In this document: positions 29,004 to 37,477 of the stretch, piece after piece
How the letters are laid out: every line of letters begins with the position of its first letter
How positions within the stretch are numbered: position 1 is the stretch's first letter
Program-made: the position numbers and the translations under genes
Assembly: GCF_000743525.1 (NCBI RefSeq)
Contig: NZ_JQGK01000003.1
Location: forward strand, 108,390 to 172,389
Direction: 5' to 3'
Length of the DNA stretch: 64,000 nucleotides
From: Sulfurospirillum sp. SCADC
GTDB lineage: Bacteria; Campylobacterota; Campylobacteria; Campylobacterales; Sulfurospirillaceae
Notes under the pieces: generated by a model
Seen by the model: the letters and a program-made list of their open reading frames with translations, nothing else
What the model was told of the DNA's origin: nothing
Database searches by the model: none

Positions 29004-30044
29004 ATCGAGTCTTTCATTAAGAAAAATCGTATTTTTGTTTTAGGTGCTGGATTCTCCGCAAGTGCTGGAATTCCACTAACTGCAGAACTTCTGAAGTTAG
29101 CAATGCAGAAATTTTCTCAAGAATGCCCTGGTCTATTTGAACGAGTAGATGCATATGCTCACGAATGTTTTCAAGATTATAATAATAGTTGTCTTGACTA
29201 CTCCAAAGTTGATTTTTCAGAATTATGTACGTTTCTTGAATACATTGAGTTGAGAGAATATGGTGGTGGCGAAAGATGGAAGAATGAAGGATCAAGAGAA
29301 AAACTTGCATTACGATTTTACCTCGCGAAAACAATTGCAGAAAAGACGCCGACTATAGATAATATTCCCAAAATATATTTAGATTTTGTAAGGCAACTTC
29401 ACGAACATGACGTTGTCTTTTCATTCAACTGGGATTGTTTATTAGAAATTGCATTAACGAAGATTGGTAAAGCGTATACATATAATTGGAATAATGCCAA
29501 AGCAATTAAAATATGTAAAATGCATGGATCAGTAAATTGGCGCCTTAACGAACCACGTTATAGAGGCAAGATGACCGGTGCTTTGCAATGGGAGTCTATG
29601 CAATCTACTAAAGGCATGATGAAAGATGAACTTTTTCATACATCAACTCTTTTAGATTATAAAGCATGGCATCAGTTTTCACCTTTGGGTGAATTAGAGC
29701 CATTCCTTGTATTACCAGGTTATGGTAAAGCCTTTGATGTTCGTTCCAATGCAGTTCTCTGGTATAAACCTGAGTCAGCATTTGGATTTACCCATGATGT
29801 TTATATTATTGGTCTTAGTCTTGCTCCTGACGATTTTTTCATACGAAGTCTATTCTTGTCAAACTTGCCATATATTGATAGTTTTTCTGATATTGAAGAG
29901 AGAAAAATTTTCATTATCAATCCAGATCAAAATGCAAAGAAAAACTATGAATTTGTATTATCCCGTGGGCAGGCAGAACTCATTAATGAAAAATTCACCA
30001 CAGAGCATATAAATTTAATGAAAGAACGGATCAAAAATGTTTAA
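29004..30044 (+). CDS. SIR2 family protein, apparent non-canonical ATC start
   Basis: A SIR2-like NADase/deacetylase-fold protein of about 346 residues, with the nucleotide-binding motif FVLGAGFSASAGIPLT right at its N-terminus, then VVFSFNWDCLLE and KMHGSVNW later (the catalytic histidine region). The only in-frame ATG is at 29103 and would remove the NAD-binding motif. No ATG, GTG or TTG precedes the motif in frame; the best placed codon is ATC at 29004, five bases after AAGGGTG. Either a rare ATC start is used or the start codon has mutated. SIR2 effectors deplete NAD in phage defence. Confidence 0.7.
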   Translation: MESFIKKNRIFVLGAGFSASAGIPLTAELLKLAMQKFSQECPGLFERVDAYAHECFQDYNNSCLDYSKVDFSELCTFLEYIELREYGGGERWKNEGSREKLALRFYLAKTIAEKTPTIDNIPKIYLDFVRQLHEHDVVFSFNWDCLLEIALTKIGKAYTYNWNNAKAIKICKMHGSVNWRLNEPRYRGKMTGALQWESMQSTKGMMKDELFHTSTLLDYKAWHQFSPLGELEPFLVLPGYGKAFDVRSNAVLWYKPESAFGFTHDVYIIGLSLAPDDFFIRSLFLSNLPYIDSFSDIEERKIFIINPDQNAKKNYEFVLSRGQAELINEKFTTEHINLMKERIKNV

Positions 30045-30053
30045 CAAACCAAG

Positions 30054-30098
30054 ATGACCAATCGAAAATTCACCCGTCGGTTTTTCAATTGGTCATTT
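30054..30098 (+). terminator. Terminator after the SIR2 gene
   Basis: Stem ATGACCAAT-C-GAAAA pairs with TTTTTCA-ATTGGTCAT, then TTTTG. It separates the SIR2 gene from the HEAT/nuclease pair. Confidence 0.75.
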
Positions 30099-30145
30099 TG
30101 AACGTTATTTACAGATGAAGAAAATCAAGTGAAAGGAGCAATGCA

Positions 30146-30241
30146 ATGCAAAAATACGATAATTTTTCCTATTGCCTATTGCCTATTGCCTATTGCACTA
30201 GTATTACCTGTTTGTATTTTGAAACTGCACTTGAGGAGTAA
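30146..30241 (+). CDS. Short frame over a heptanucleotide repeat
   Basis: A 31-codon frame with AAAGGAG seven bases upstream, ending five bases before the HEAT gene start. It is read through four CCTATTG repeats. ATG 30141 in another frame overlaps the HEAT gene start instead. Whether a peptide matters is unknown; a leader role is inferred. Confidence 0.35.
   Translation: MQKYDNFSYCLLPIAYCTSITCLYFETALEE
30168..30195 (+). repeat. Tandem heptanucleotide repeat (CCTATTG)4
   Basis: Four perfect units in a row, 52 bases before the HEAT-repeat gene. Seven is not a multiple of three, so slippage would shift any frame read through it. Confidence 0.85.
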
Positions 30242-30246
30242 TCATA

Positions 30247-32817
30247 ATGGACGATTTTGAAGACACCTATAAAAAAGCAATAGAGGCAGGCGAGCGCAAT
30301 CTCCGAGCAAAAAAGCTATTAAGCGATTGGTGTTTCTATGCCGAGTTCGCAAGGTCTCCTGGAAGGGGGATGATTGAAGAATCAACGGGTCTTCCTATAG
30401 GACATATGGGCGTCCAGTGTAAATTCTCCAAAAAAAACTCCATGCATTCTTGGTTACTGGAGGATTCAGTTTATGACTTCTATCAGAACAACTGTAAGAG
30501 TTGTACAGAACGTGTTCCCGTTGGGTTTCCAAATATTATGGATTTTGTTGGTCCAAGAGAAAAAGCTGCAGAAGAGAGAAAAAAGCAACGAGAAAAACAA
30601 GAAAGAGAGAGGAAACAGAAACAGAACATTAGGAGGCAAGAAAGAGCACAGCTTCGCCATGATCTTTCTCTGGAAGAGACCTTTGTATTCGATCTATTGG
30701 ATGAACTTGATCAGGAAGATATAGCAGGGGATGATCCACGTCTGGAGCAACTTGCAAATCTAGCCCCTGAGACATTCACTAGAAAAGTAATACAACATCT
30801 CTTGCCAGCAGTGCTGCATGAACACCTACCGTATTCAACACCCGCTATAAAGGCATTGCTCAGAGCGTCGCTGAAACAAGAAGAAAAGCTCTTAGTGGCA
30901 GTGTACTTGGTAACCAACCATGAGAAATCGCCTGCGGCTATCGATATAGTTCTATCGGGCGTAGAAAAGCTTTCTCACGACGATCTAATAAAGGTTTTGT
31001 ATCGCTTTGTGTTTATAGCTTTAGGGCCACCACCTGGTGGGATGTATTATGGAGGGGAAGATCCAATAAGACTTGATTCTACGCCGATTAGTACACTTAT
31101 CCAGAAAAGACGCACCGATATCTGTACTGAGGTGGATGTACTTATGAATGATGCAAATCCAGAAAGCATCAGGGCTGCCGTTGAAATTATTCTTGCAACA
31201 GATGATGACGAATTACTTTCTAAACATACGAGAACTATTTTTGCCAAATTGATTCGGAGGCGAATACTGCTTCATGGAGAACGACAAGATAGTTATGTGC
31301 TCCACTATCTTCGAGAAGTGGCATCAAAGTGTTTCGAACGCTTTCCTGAGAAAACTGATGAGATCATCCAATCGTACCTCATTGGCATTGACGATACAGG
31401 GAAAAATGAAGCTCATAAAACTTATGCTTCGGTACTAAAATACCAATATACGGGAAAGGTACAAATAGGAACTGCACAACAAATAGCATTCAAAAGATTG
31501 CTATGGGCAGCGGTAGAAAGCCCTGATAACTTTGAAAATGACGCTAGGAATTTCTTCAGCTACTCTTGGAATGAATTGTCACAACTTGCAGTCGAACATT
31601 TTGATGATCTAATCGGTGCAGCTGCAACACTTAGCGAGAAGTATGATCAAATTGACGCAGAACCCGCTTTCGCGGAGCCTAACAATGTACTTGCCCAAAT
31701 AGAAAGAAGCAACAAACGCTCTGCTATTGATAGCTTACAAGAGGCCTTCATCGAGTGGGCTACAGTTGGGGCGAGAGCAAGAGGACCTAAAGGGATTGAA
31801 GAATTTCTAGAGCTGTATCGTAGGTTGCCAGAAAATCAAACGCAAATGCGTGGAAACATGATAGCTCATGTCTCAAAATTGTTGAGCGGGGTTGAAAGTC
31901 TTACACAGGTACTCTCCGATTGGTATGGTGCACTAATGGATGAGAACACACTGATTCGTGCAAAAGCTGCACAAGCATGGGAGTATGTACCATATAAGTT
32001 GGTGAAAAACTTCCCAAACCTATTCTTCGAGGCATTTTCCGTCCTGCTTTCAGATCCATATGTGATTGTTCATCAGTCAGCCGTTCATTCGCTTAAGCGC
32101 AGATCATTTCCTGAAGAAAAACGAAACCTCATTAAGGGAGGTATTTTGAACATGATTGTTATTTATGCACAAGGAAACAAACAAGAGGAATTCATTATCG
32201 ATTGCATTGATACATTTGCGTCTCTCTGTCTTTCTCCTGAAGAAAAAAATGGGGAACTCGGGAAGCTACTTTCACATATCTTGCACAGCATGGAAGGGCA
32301 TGCCCTCTACCATGCTGTTAATCGGTTACACTATAGCTTTCAGAACATTCCTGGCTTTGCTAAAGTGGCGTTGAAATCAATTCAAGATGATTATACTCGT
32401 TCCATTTCTATCGATGACTGTGCGTCTTCGATCTTAAGAGCTCCCCAAACTGAACTTCAAGACTGTATATCTGACATCAAAAATGCATTCGAAACACTCA
32501 GTCCATTCAGGCGAGAAGATTTTATTGAAGCTCTACTATATGCTGCCGCGTTATCCAAGGCGGGAGATCATTCTGGGACAGCTACTTGTTTTAGAAAACT
32601 AATTGCAAGCATTCCAGTAGAAGATAGGAATGAATATTGGAGAATTGAAGCAGCATTAGTTGCATCGGCTTCCGAGATTGAACACGCAATAAAAGAAGGA
32701 GAATCATTTGTCGAATTAATCAAACAATGGAGAACCCTTCTATCTGATTTGGAGAAAGAAAATGAGGAAAGAGCTAAACTTCGAGATTTTCCACCGAGCT
32801 TTTTATTCGAGAATTGA
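30247..32817 (+). CDS. Large HEAT-repeat protein with N-terminal Cys motif
   Basis: An 856-residue protein not assigned to a named family. Residues 50-100 hold C58, C83 and C86 in GVQCKF and NNCKSC, with nearby histidines, a likely zinc site. A highly charged coiled coil spans about 103-137. The rest is helical repeats of HEAT/ARM type (for example AVEIILATDDDELLSKHTRT and SDPYVIVHQSAVHSLKRRS). It overlaps the next gene, a PD-(D/E)XK protein, by 56 bases. The two are surely one system; a sensor/scaffold plus nuclease defence pair is my inference. The DNA is richer in G and C than its neighbours. Confidence 0.7.
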   Translation: MDDFEDTYKKAIEAGERNLRAKKLLSDWCFYAEFARSPGRGMIEESTGLPIGHMGVQCKFSKKNSMHSWLLEDSVYDFYQNNCKSCTERVPVGFPNIMDFVGPREKAAEERKKQREKQERERKQKQNIRRQERAQLRHDLSLEETFVFDLLDELDQEDIAGDDPRLEQLANLAPETFTRKVIQHLLPAVLHEHLPYSTPAIKALLRASLKQEEKLLVAVYLVTNHEKSPAAIDIVLSGVEKLSHDDLIKVLYRFVFIALGPPPGGMYYGGEDPIRLDSTPISTLIQKRRTDICTEVDVLMNDANPESIRAAVEIILATDDDELLSKHTRTIFAKLIRRRILLHGERQDSYVLHYLREVASKCFERFPEKTDEIIQSYLIGIDDTGKNEAHKTYASVLKYQYTGKVQIGTAQQIAFKRLLWAAVESPDNFENDARNFFSYSWNELSQLAVEHFDDLIGAAATLSEKYDQIDAEPAFAEPNNVLAQIERSNKRSAIDSLQEAFIEWATVGARARGPKGIEEFLELYRRLPENQTQMRGNMIAHVSKLLSGVESLTQVLSDWYGALMDENTLIRAKAAQAWEYVPYKLVKNFPNLFFEAFSVLLSDPYVIVHQSAVHSLKRRSFPEEKRNLIKGGILNMIVIYAQGNKQEEFIIDCIDTFASLCLSPEEKNGELGKLLSHILHSMEGHALYHAVNRLHYSFQNIPGFAKVALKSIQDDYTRSISIDDCASSILRAPQTELQDCISDIKNAFETLSPFRREDFIEALLYAAALSKAGDHSGTATCFRKLIASIPVEDRNEYWRIEAALVASASEIEHAIKEGESFVELIKQWRTLLSDLEKENEERAKLRDFPPSFLFEN

Positions 32818-34234
32818 GATTATAGAAGTACTTGAAGGGGCGCTAAGTCCTTCGCCACATGATTTTGAACGCTTAAAAAAAGCTTCTCTGGAATTCGAAG
32901 CAATAATTTTTGAGCTTGGTCAAGGTGATGTAGAAGATCAGTACCGTGCATATCACACTGCCATTGCAATCTTTGTTTTCTTAGTTGAGTGGAAGCATGC
33001 CATACGCAATGCCGAACTGGATGCCCAAAGATTCTTAAGTTCGGCAAAACTAAAAGTATCAGAGATTGACAAATCTTTGAGTTTCGCTTCCAATGAGCAG
33101 CTGGATATATTTTTGAATCAGGTCAAAATTCTCAAAGACGTGGGTGAATTGACTGCCATCAACAACCATTTGAAACGATGGACATTGCCTCTTCTCTTGT
33201 TCGCTAATCTTTTGGTTAGAGATTATGCGGGTTTTCGTACTTCTATCTCCAATGGAAATTCGGAGAAGCCTGAGAAACTTGAAGCGACTGTGGCGTTTTT
33301 AAAATTTGACATTGATGGAGAGCCAGCGAAGCATTGGAACTACCTCAAACCAGGGACATCTTATGATCTTACAATAGAGGTCAGAGTCTCAAATTGGCTC
33401 CAAGGTGCAAACGAACTTTTATTGACACCTGTAACAATCGATATTCGTGAGAGAGACTGGTTACCTAGTTTCAGGTTTAATAAGCCTGAAGGAGATGGTC
33501 CATTCACTCTTACTGGTACCGGTCGAGCAGTTCTAGAGGTAGCTCATTCCTTCGGTTCTAGACCATACGAGTTCCTTTATGCGGCTGAGTTTGATGATGC
33601 GAGAAATGGACAAGATGTTGTGATTGTAGGACATCGGCGTCTACTCTTGGAAGGAAGTGATGTTACTTCAAATCCCTTAACTGGGTTTTCAAATGTTGAT
33701 CGGCATCTCCTCAGCATTCGAAACAAGTTGAGAGCCTTCCCTGGTTTGCATTCAGATGATCTTGCCAACACAATGATTGTACTTAGCGGGTTGGGCAACA
33801 TCGCTGCACAAGCTCTGAAAAGCAGCATTTTCGAGTATGGTACATCAGAGGCACAATTTCAAAATAAAGCCTCTGAGATGCTTCGAAATAGGCGTGATAT
33901 TGGAGAGCATTTGCAAGGTCATCCCGAGGCAGCAGGTGGGTTCACTGATCTTACATTCCGGGATATCCCAATTGAATTGAAAGTTGAAAACAATAAAGTT
34001 CTGTTTCCAAAAGATTTTAAGAGGTACTTCAACCAAACTGCTGCTTATGCAATCGGTTTAGGAAAAAGAATTAGTGTATTGTCTGTACTCGAAACCTCAC
34101 CGAAAAAAGAGCCTGTTGGTGCCGTAGAAGACGATATTGAAATCTTTTTTCATCAGACGGGTCAGTCTCAAATTGTAATTGTTGTGGTTGTTATTCGGGG
34201 AGGTTTTCCTAAACCTAGTGCTTACTCCAGATAA
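32762..34234 (+). CDS. PD-(D/E)XK nuclease-like partner of the HEAT protein
   Basis: A 490-residue protein. The C-terminal part reads RDIPIELKVE (D401, E405, K407), then FNQTAAYAIGLGKRISVLSVLE, which matches the PD-(D/E)XK core with its trailing QxxxY-like helix. The first ~150 residues are helical; the middle is beta-rich (EATVAFLKFDIDG onward). Translation starts within the HEAT gene, a 56-base overlap that ensures coupled production. No named family was recognised. Likely a DNA-cleaving effector, by motif only. Confidence 0.65.
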   Translation: MRKELNFEIFHRAFYSRIEIIEVLEGALSPSPHDFERLKKASLEFEAIIFELGQGDVEDQYRAYHTAIAIFVFLVEWKHAIRNAELDAQRFLSSAKLKVSEIDKSLSFASNEQLDIFLNQVKILKDVGELTAINNHLKRWTLPLLLFANLLVRDYAGFRTSISNGNSEKPEKLEATVAFLKFDIDGEPAKHWNYLKPGTSYDLTIEVRVSNWLQGANELLLTPVTIDIRERDWLPSFRFNKPEGDGPFTLTGTGRAVLEVAHSFGSRPYEFLYAAEFDDARNGQDVVIVGHRRLLLEGSDVTSNPLTGFSNVDRHLLSIRNKLRAFPGLHSDDLANTMIVLSGLGNIAAQALKSSIFEYGTSEAQFQNKASEMLRNRRDIGEHLQGHPEAAGGFTDLTFRDIPIELKVENNKVLFPKDFKRYFNQTAAYAIGLGKRISVLSVLETSPKKEPVGAVEDDIEIFFHQTGQSQIVIVVVVIRGGFPKPSAYSR

Positions 34235-34293
34235 AACCATCAAATGAAGTGCAAAGGATCCTTTTGTAGTGTGAAATAATTAATATTTATTTT

Positions 34294-34325
34294 ATAACAG
34301 TTTTATAACACTATAAAACTGTTAT
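34294..34325. terminator. Bidirectional terminator or parS-like palindrome
   Basis: Perfect 14-bp inverted repeat ATAACAGTTTTATA / TATAAAACTGTTAT with a 4-base loop, between the convergent nuclease and partition genes, followed by ATTTT on the plus strand. A centromere role cannot be excluded. Confidence 0.65.
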
Positions 34326-34334
34326 ATTTTGGAT

Positions 34335-34592
34335 TTACTTCTCTGCTTTTGCCATTCTAAGTGCTGCCATTTTTATAAACTTCCCAACGGTCATCCCATA
34401 GCTATTAGCAGCTGATTCAACAATAGCTAGTTCGCTTGGACTAAAGTATGTAGCATAGCGATTCTCTTTAGCATGTTCGCTTTCAGGTTTCTTAGGTCGT
34501 CCACCCTTTTTACGTTCACTCTCCGCAAAAGTAGAAGTTACCGTTGTCTTTGCTTTGCCTAACATAGAATCAATCGATTTTTTCTCTGCCAT
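34335..34592 (-). CDS. Ribbon-helix-helix-like partner of ParA
   Basis: 85 residues: a disordered basic N-terminus (KKGGRPKKPESE), then RYATYFSPSELAIVESAANSYGMTVGKFIKMAAL, a pattern of CopG/MobC-like ribbon-helix-helix proteins. It lies five bases after parA, so it is probably the centromere-binding ParB-type partner. A mobilization accessory role is an alternative. Confidence 0.65.
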   Translation of the reverse strand: MAEKKSIDSMLGKAKTTVTSTFAESERKKGGRPKKPESEHAKENRYATYFSPSELAIVESAANSYGMTVGKFIKMAALRMAKAEK

Positions 34593-34597
34593 GATGT

Positions 34598-35158
34598 TTA
34601 TTCTCCTTTGAAGAGATCAAGAATGGATGTATATTGTTGATAGACGGTTTTATAAGCACATTTGGAAAGTGGTGTCTCGTTATAAAGCTCTGTGATACTA
34701 AGTCCTGTTTCAATAGTATTTTTAAATGCTTTTGAAAGTCTCAATTCAAAAAATTCTAAATTTTCAAAATGAGTAGAGATAGCATCCTTGACCGCTTGAA
34801 AATCACTCTCTTTTTCTGTTTTAGTGACAATGATCAAAAGATTACTATTGTAAGGTTGTATCTCTTCAATCGTTTCTACGGTTCTTAAAATGGAGTTATA
34901 ATCATTAGATGTTGGTATCAGTACAACAGAACTTGCTTTTAAAATTGGGAGTACTCCAGCTGAGACAAATCCTCCAAAATCGTACACACAGTTATCAATG
35001 ACCTCTGGATTTAATGATATCTTTGCCATATCAGGATAAATGGACTCAATGACTGAATTATCATTGGATTGTAGATAATAACCTAAGTCTTTAGCTAGAG
35101 AAAATGCTATTGGTGTTTTACCAACACCACCTTTTTTATTAATGATTGATAAAACCAT
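34598..35158 (-). CDS. ParA-like partition ATPase
   Basis: A 186-residue MinD/ParA ATPase with the deviant Walker A motif INKKGGVGKTPIAFSLAKDL at the N-terminus and CVYDFGGF as the reduced Walker B. Small ParAs of this type stabilise plasmids and integrative elements with a short DNA-binding partner, here the next gene. The ATG at 35158 has AAAAGG seven bases upstream; ten extra upstream codons are possible but unlikely. Confidence 0.82.
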   Translation of the reverse strand: MVLSIINKKGGVGKTPIAFSLAKDLGYYLQSNDNSVIESIYPDMAKISLNPEVIDNCVYDFGGFVSAGVLPILKASSVVLIPTSNDYNSILRTVETIEEIQPYNSNLLIIVTKTEKESDFQAVKDAISTHFENLEFFELRLSKAFKNTIETGLSITELYNETPLSKCAYKTVYQQYTSILDLFKGE

Positions 35159-35529
35159 ATATAACCTTTTTATAGCGTTATTTAACATCTATATTATAGT
35201 TAAATATCTGTTATATAGCAATAAAAATAAACAACTATGTATATGTCATAAATTATGGCATTCATATATATTTTCTGATGACACATATCCGATAGTGTGA
35301 CAAATTCTTACATGTTATCTTCAAGTTATGTATCGACTAAAAGGTATTAAATGGCATTCTTTTTTACATTTTATGCTTCTTTGTAATAAAAAACTCTTGA
35401 TTTTTTCAGCCAAAGTAGTAGAATAAGTTTTACATTCAAAAACAAACTTCCAAAAACTTTTTGACTTCATTTTTTAAATCAAATGAAGAGCTCTATTCAA
35501 ACTGAATAGTCTCAAAAAGGAGTTTTTAC
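35159..35529. other. Intergenic region with repeats upstream of parA
   Basis: TTTAAC/GTTAAA inverted repeats upstream of parA (about 35178-35201) may be its operator or centromere. ATGTCATAAATTATGGCAT (about 35246-35264) is an imperfect palindrome. At 35339-35359 stands a copy of the box AAAGGTATTAAATGGCATTC, whose ATG opens only an 11-codon frame. Confidence 0.45.
35339..35359 (+). repeat. Start-box repeat AAAGGTATTAAATGGCATTC, copy 1
   Basis: Contains a ribosome site, an ATG and two further codons. Further copies: 37466-37486 (plus, real gene), 36994-37012 and 36897-36916 (minus), and a decayed one at 36875-36892 (minus). Confidence 0.7.
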
Positions 35530-35904
35530 ATGTCACCAATCCAACTCACTGTTTTAGCTGGAGTGCTCATGCTCATTACAGCTATGAACCTAAAAATAGC
35601 AATATGGTATATTGATCGAAAGCAAGCGAAACGCGCGCTTCAAGATTATTCCAATCAAGAACAAAGTGAAAATACAGCACAGGTAGATGTCCCTTTCACG
35701 CTGAATGAAATTAAATGTGTTGATAGCATTTCTAACAATATGGATCAGTATCTTGATGCCTTAAAATCAAAGGAAATGGAAAAAATTGGTATCATGAAGG
35801 ATGATAAGCTTGTGGCAGTGATGATACCAATTGAGCGATACGAAAAACTTCTTGAGTATGTCTCGCCAGCGCAAGATACTACAGAAGAAAAGGTAAAGCT
35901 ATGA
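35530..35904 (+). CDS. Membrane-anchored Phd/YefM-like protein
   Basis: 124 residues. An N-terminal membrane helix (LTVLAGVLMLITAMNLKIAIW) is followed by a segment resembling Phd/YefM antitoxins: SISNNMDQYLDAL, then EKIGIMKDDKLVAVMIPIERYEKLLEY. Antitoxins of this family are normally soluble, so the membrane anchor is odd, and no toxin of the usual types follows. First of five overlapping or closely spaced small genes. Confidence 0.55.
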   Translation: MSPIQLTVLAGVLMLITAMNLKIAIWYIDRKQAKRALQDYSNQEQSENTAQVDVPFTLNEIKCVDSISNNMDQYLDALKSKEMEKIGIMKDDKLVAVMIPIERYEKLLEYVSPAQDTTEEKVKL

Positions 35905-36212
35905 TAGATATTTCTTTACCAACACTATTGTTTATTTTTGCGATTCTTGCAGCACTTGTTATCTATACGTTTATGATGAGATCATTTAATAAGCGCTATA
36001 AAATAGCACTAAATCGCTTTTTAGCAAAAGAGATCGCACGCCGTAGCTATCAAAGGTTATATCCTGAATTTAAGTATGAGGTGTACCATATCGATGATCA
36101 AAACGAAAGATATCTTTTAGACGAAGCGCTTAAAGAATTTGAAACTTTGATGCAAACGCAAGAATCTGTAACATCAGTGGACGATGTCACTGAAGATAAG
36201 GCAAAGCAATGA
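35901..36212 (+). CDS. Small membrane protein
   Basis: 103 residues with one N-terminal helix (LLFIFAILAALVIYTFMM) and a basic then acidic cytoplasmic tail. It overlaps both neighbours by four bases (ATGA), showing translational coupling. Not recognised. Confidence 0.55.
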   Translation: MIDISLPTLLFIFAILAALVIYTFMMRSFNKRYKIALNRFLAKEIARRSYQRLYPEFKYEVYHIDDQNERYLLDEALKEFETLMQTQESVTSVDDVTEDKAKQ

Positions 36213-36391
36213 AAATTGATGGTCCAACTATCGCATTAATACTGAGTATTTTAGGTCTGATGGCAACATTATTTCTTACAAAATTAGGGAACGATGTGAG
36301 AAAAAATCGTATTAAAAATCAACGATTATCCTATAGAGAAAAAATTAGCCTAGCAGTTAAAAAACGTTGGCAAGCAGAAACGGAAGGATAA
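36209..36391 (+). CDS. Small membrane protein
   Basis: 60 residues: one helix (IALILSILGLMATLFLTKL) and a strongly basic tail. Coupled to the previous gene by a four-base overlap. Not recognised. Confidence 0.5.
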   Translation: MKIDGPTIALILSILGLMATLFLTKLGNDVRKNRIKNQRLSYREKISLAVKKRWQAETEG

Positions 36392-36418
36392 AGCTATGGG
36401 GATTAGAGGAGAGAAAAA

Positions 36419-36514
36419 ATGACGTTAGAAAACATTTTAATGATTTTACTGGTATTTGCAGGCTTCTTGGCATTAGGTAAACTACTCCATGAGAGGAAAA
36501 ATAGATCCTCATGA
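36419..36514 (+). CDS. 31-residue membrane peptide
   Basis: A very short frame with GAGGAG upstream, coding one hydrophobic helix (ILMILLVFAGFLALGKLL) and a basic end. Its stop overlaps the next start (ATGA), so it fits the operon. Confidence 0.45.
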   Translation: MTLENILMILLVFAGFLALGKLLHERKNRSS

Positions 36515-36699
36515 GCATTACCAAATATGCCTATGGTATTTTTCTCTTGGTTGCAGCGTTGCTTGTCAGTGTGATTGATACTTCATGGAAAGGTACAGTG
36601 TTGTGTTGGTTTTTAGTCATGATCGGGATTCTGTCATGCTTTATTGGAAGATATTCAAAGAGTTTTTGGCTTAAAAATTGGCTCAATCGTTATTTTTGA
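36511..36699 (+). CDS. Small two-helix membrane protein
   Basis: 62 residues with two membrane segments (YGIFLLVAALLVSVI and TVLCWFLVMIGILSCFIG). Last gene of the small-membrane-protein operon; a terminator follows at 36816. Not recognised. Confidence 0.5.
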   Translation: MSITKYAYGIFLLVAALLVSVIDTSWKGTVLCWFLVMIGILSCFIGRYSKSFWLKNWLNRYF

Positions 36700-36773
36700 G
36701 CTTGTTGACTTTTGATTAACAAAGGATTACGAAAGCATTTAATCTATTCTTCTATACTTTCAGTACCAAGACA

Positions 36774-36905
36774 CTACCTCCTTTTTGTGAATAACCTACC
36801 AATTTTTAAGATGATCGCTCGAATTGCCCGGTTCGAGCGTTTTTTTCTTTCTTCAGCTCTAACATCATTAAAACGATTGCCATCTAATACTTCAGGGAAT
36901 GCCAA
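36774..36905 (-). CDS. Possible 43-residue basic protein from a start-box copy
   Basis: A TTG start inside a start-box copy (AAAAGG seven bases upstream) opens a frame ending GRLFTKRR with an arginine-rich middle. The frame runs antisense through the terminator at 36816, which argues against it. Listed because the same box starts a real gene at 37478. Confidence 0.25.
   Translation of the reverse strand: MAFPEVLDGNRFNDVRAEERKKRSNRAIRAIILKIGRLFTKRR
36816..36846 (+). terminator. Rho-independent terminator of the small membrane-protein operon
   Basis: CGCTCGAA / TTCGAGCG (36816-36823, 36832-36839) followed by seven T. Confidence 0.85.
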
Positions 36906-37191
36906 ATAATACCTTTTAATTGATATCTGATTTGGGAATATAGTACAAGAATTTGACACGCTATCGAATGTGTGTTATTATTCAAAGATAGGCGAATGCC
37001 ATTTAATACCTTGAGCGTATTCAGCAAATAAATACGTTTGATCTATCTTGGATATAAACGAAAAAGAAGACGCGTACAAATAAATCTTTTGTAGTTCCAT
37101 TGGAGCTATTGCAAAAAAGGATTAGCTCTTTTGTCTATCAAAAGGCTATATTTGAAGATTTTTAAAATCCTACATGTAGAACTTTAAAAAA
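36847..37191. other. Intergenic region with inverted start-box copies
   Basis: Besides the minus-strand start-box copies (36875, 36897, 36994) no convincing gene is seen. A CTACATGTAG palindrome lies at 37170-37179. Confidence 0.45.
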
Positions 37192-37209
37192 CCTCAAACT
37201 TAGTTGAGG
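37192..37209 (-). terminator. Terminator of the 56-residue minus-strand gene
   Basis: On the minus strand CCTCAA and TTGAGG form a hairpin followed by six T. Confidence 0.7.
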
Positions 37210-37239
37210 AAAACTTGCTTGAACTTAGCCAAGCGTTTT

Positions 37240-37410
37240 TTAATTCATTTCAATCTTTTCGCCTAAACTGATTACAAAATGAGTGATCTCATGCAGATCA
37301 TGTTTGACTCGAAGGTAGGGAATGACTTCGCCTACTTCTTGAGCTTCAACATCTTCAATAATGAGTCCTCTATCTGTGACCAATACAGCGTTAAAAAGTT
37401 GTATATTCAT
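37240..37410 (-). CDS. Small acidic protein, 56 residues
   Basis: A frame starting MNIQLFNAVLVTDRGLIIED and ending SLGEKIEMN, with AGGA upstream of its ATG and a terminator just downstream. Codon use and composition look protein-like, unlike the overlapping plus-strand frame. Not recognised. Confidence 0.6.
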   Translation of the reverse strand: MNIQLFNAVLVTDRGLIIEDVEAQEVGEVIPYLRVKHDLHEITHFVISLGEKIEMN

Positions 37411-37477
37411 GGGATTTTCCTAAAGATAATTTGGGGGAACTTTGCTATGATTTCAAAAATAGATCAAAAGGTATTAA

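Noticed and set aside
29017..29334. Minus-strand frame inside the SIR2 gene
   Set aside because: Antisense shadow of the SIR2 coding region with no ribosome site.
36712..36909. Plus-strand frame of 65 codons after the small membrane-protein operon
   Set aside because: It runs through the rho-independent terminator at 36816 and has no ribosome site.
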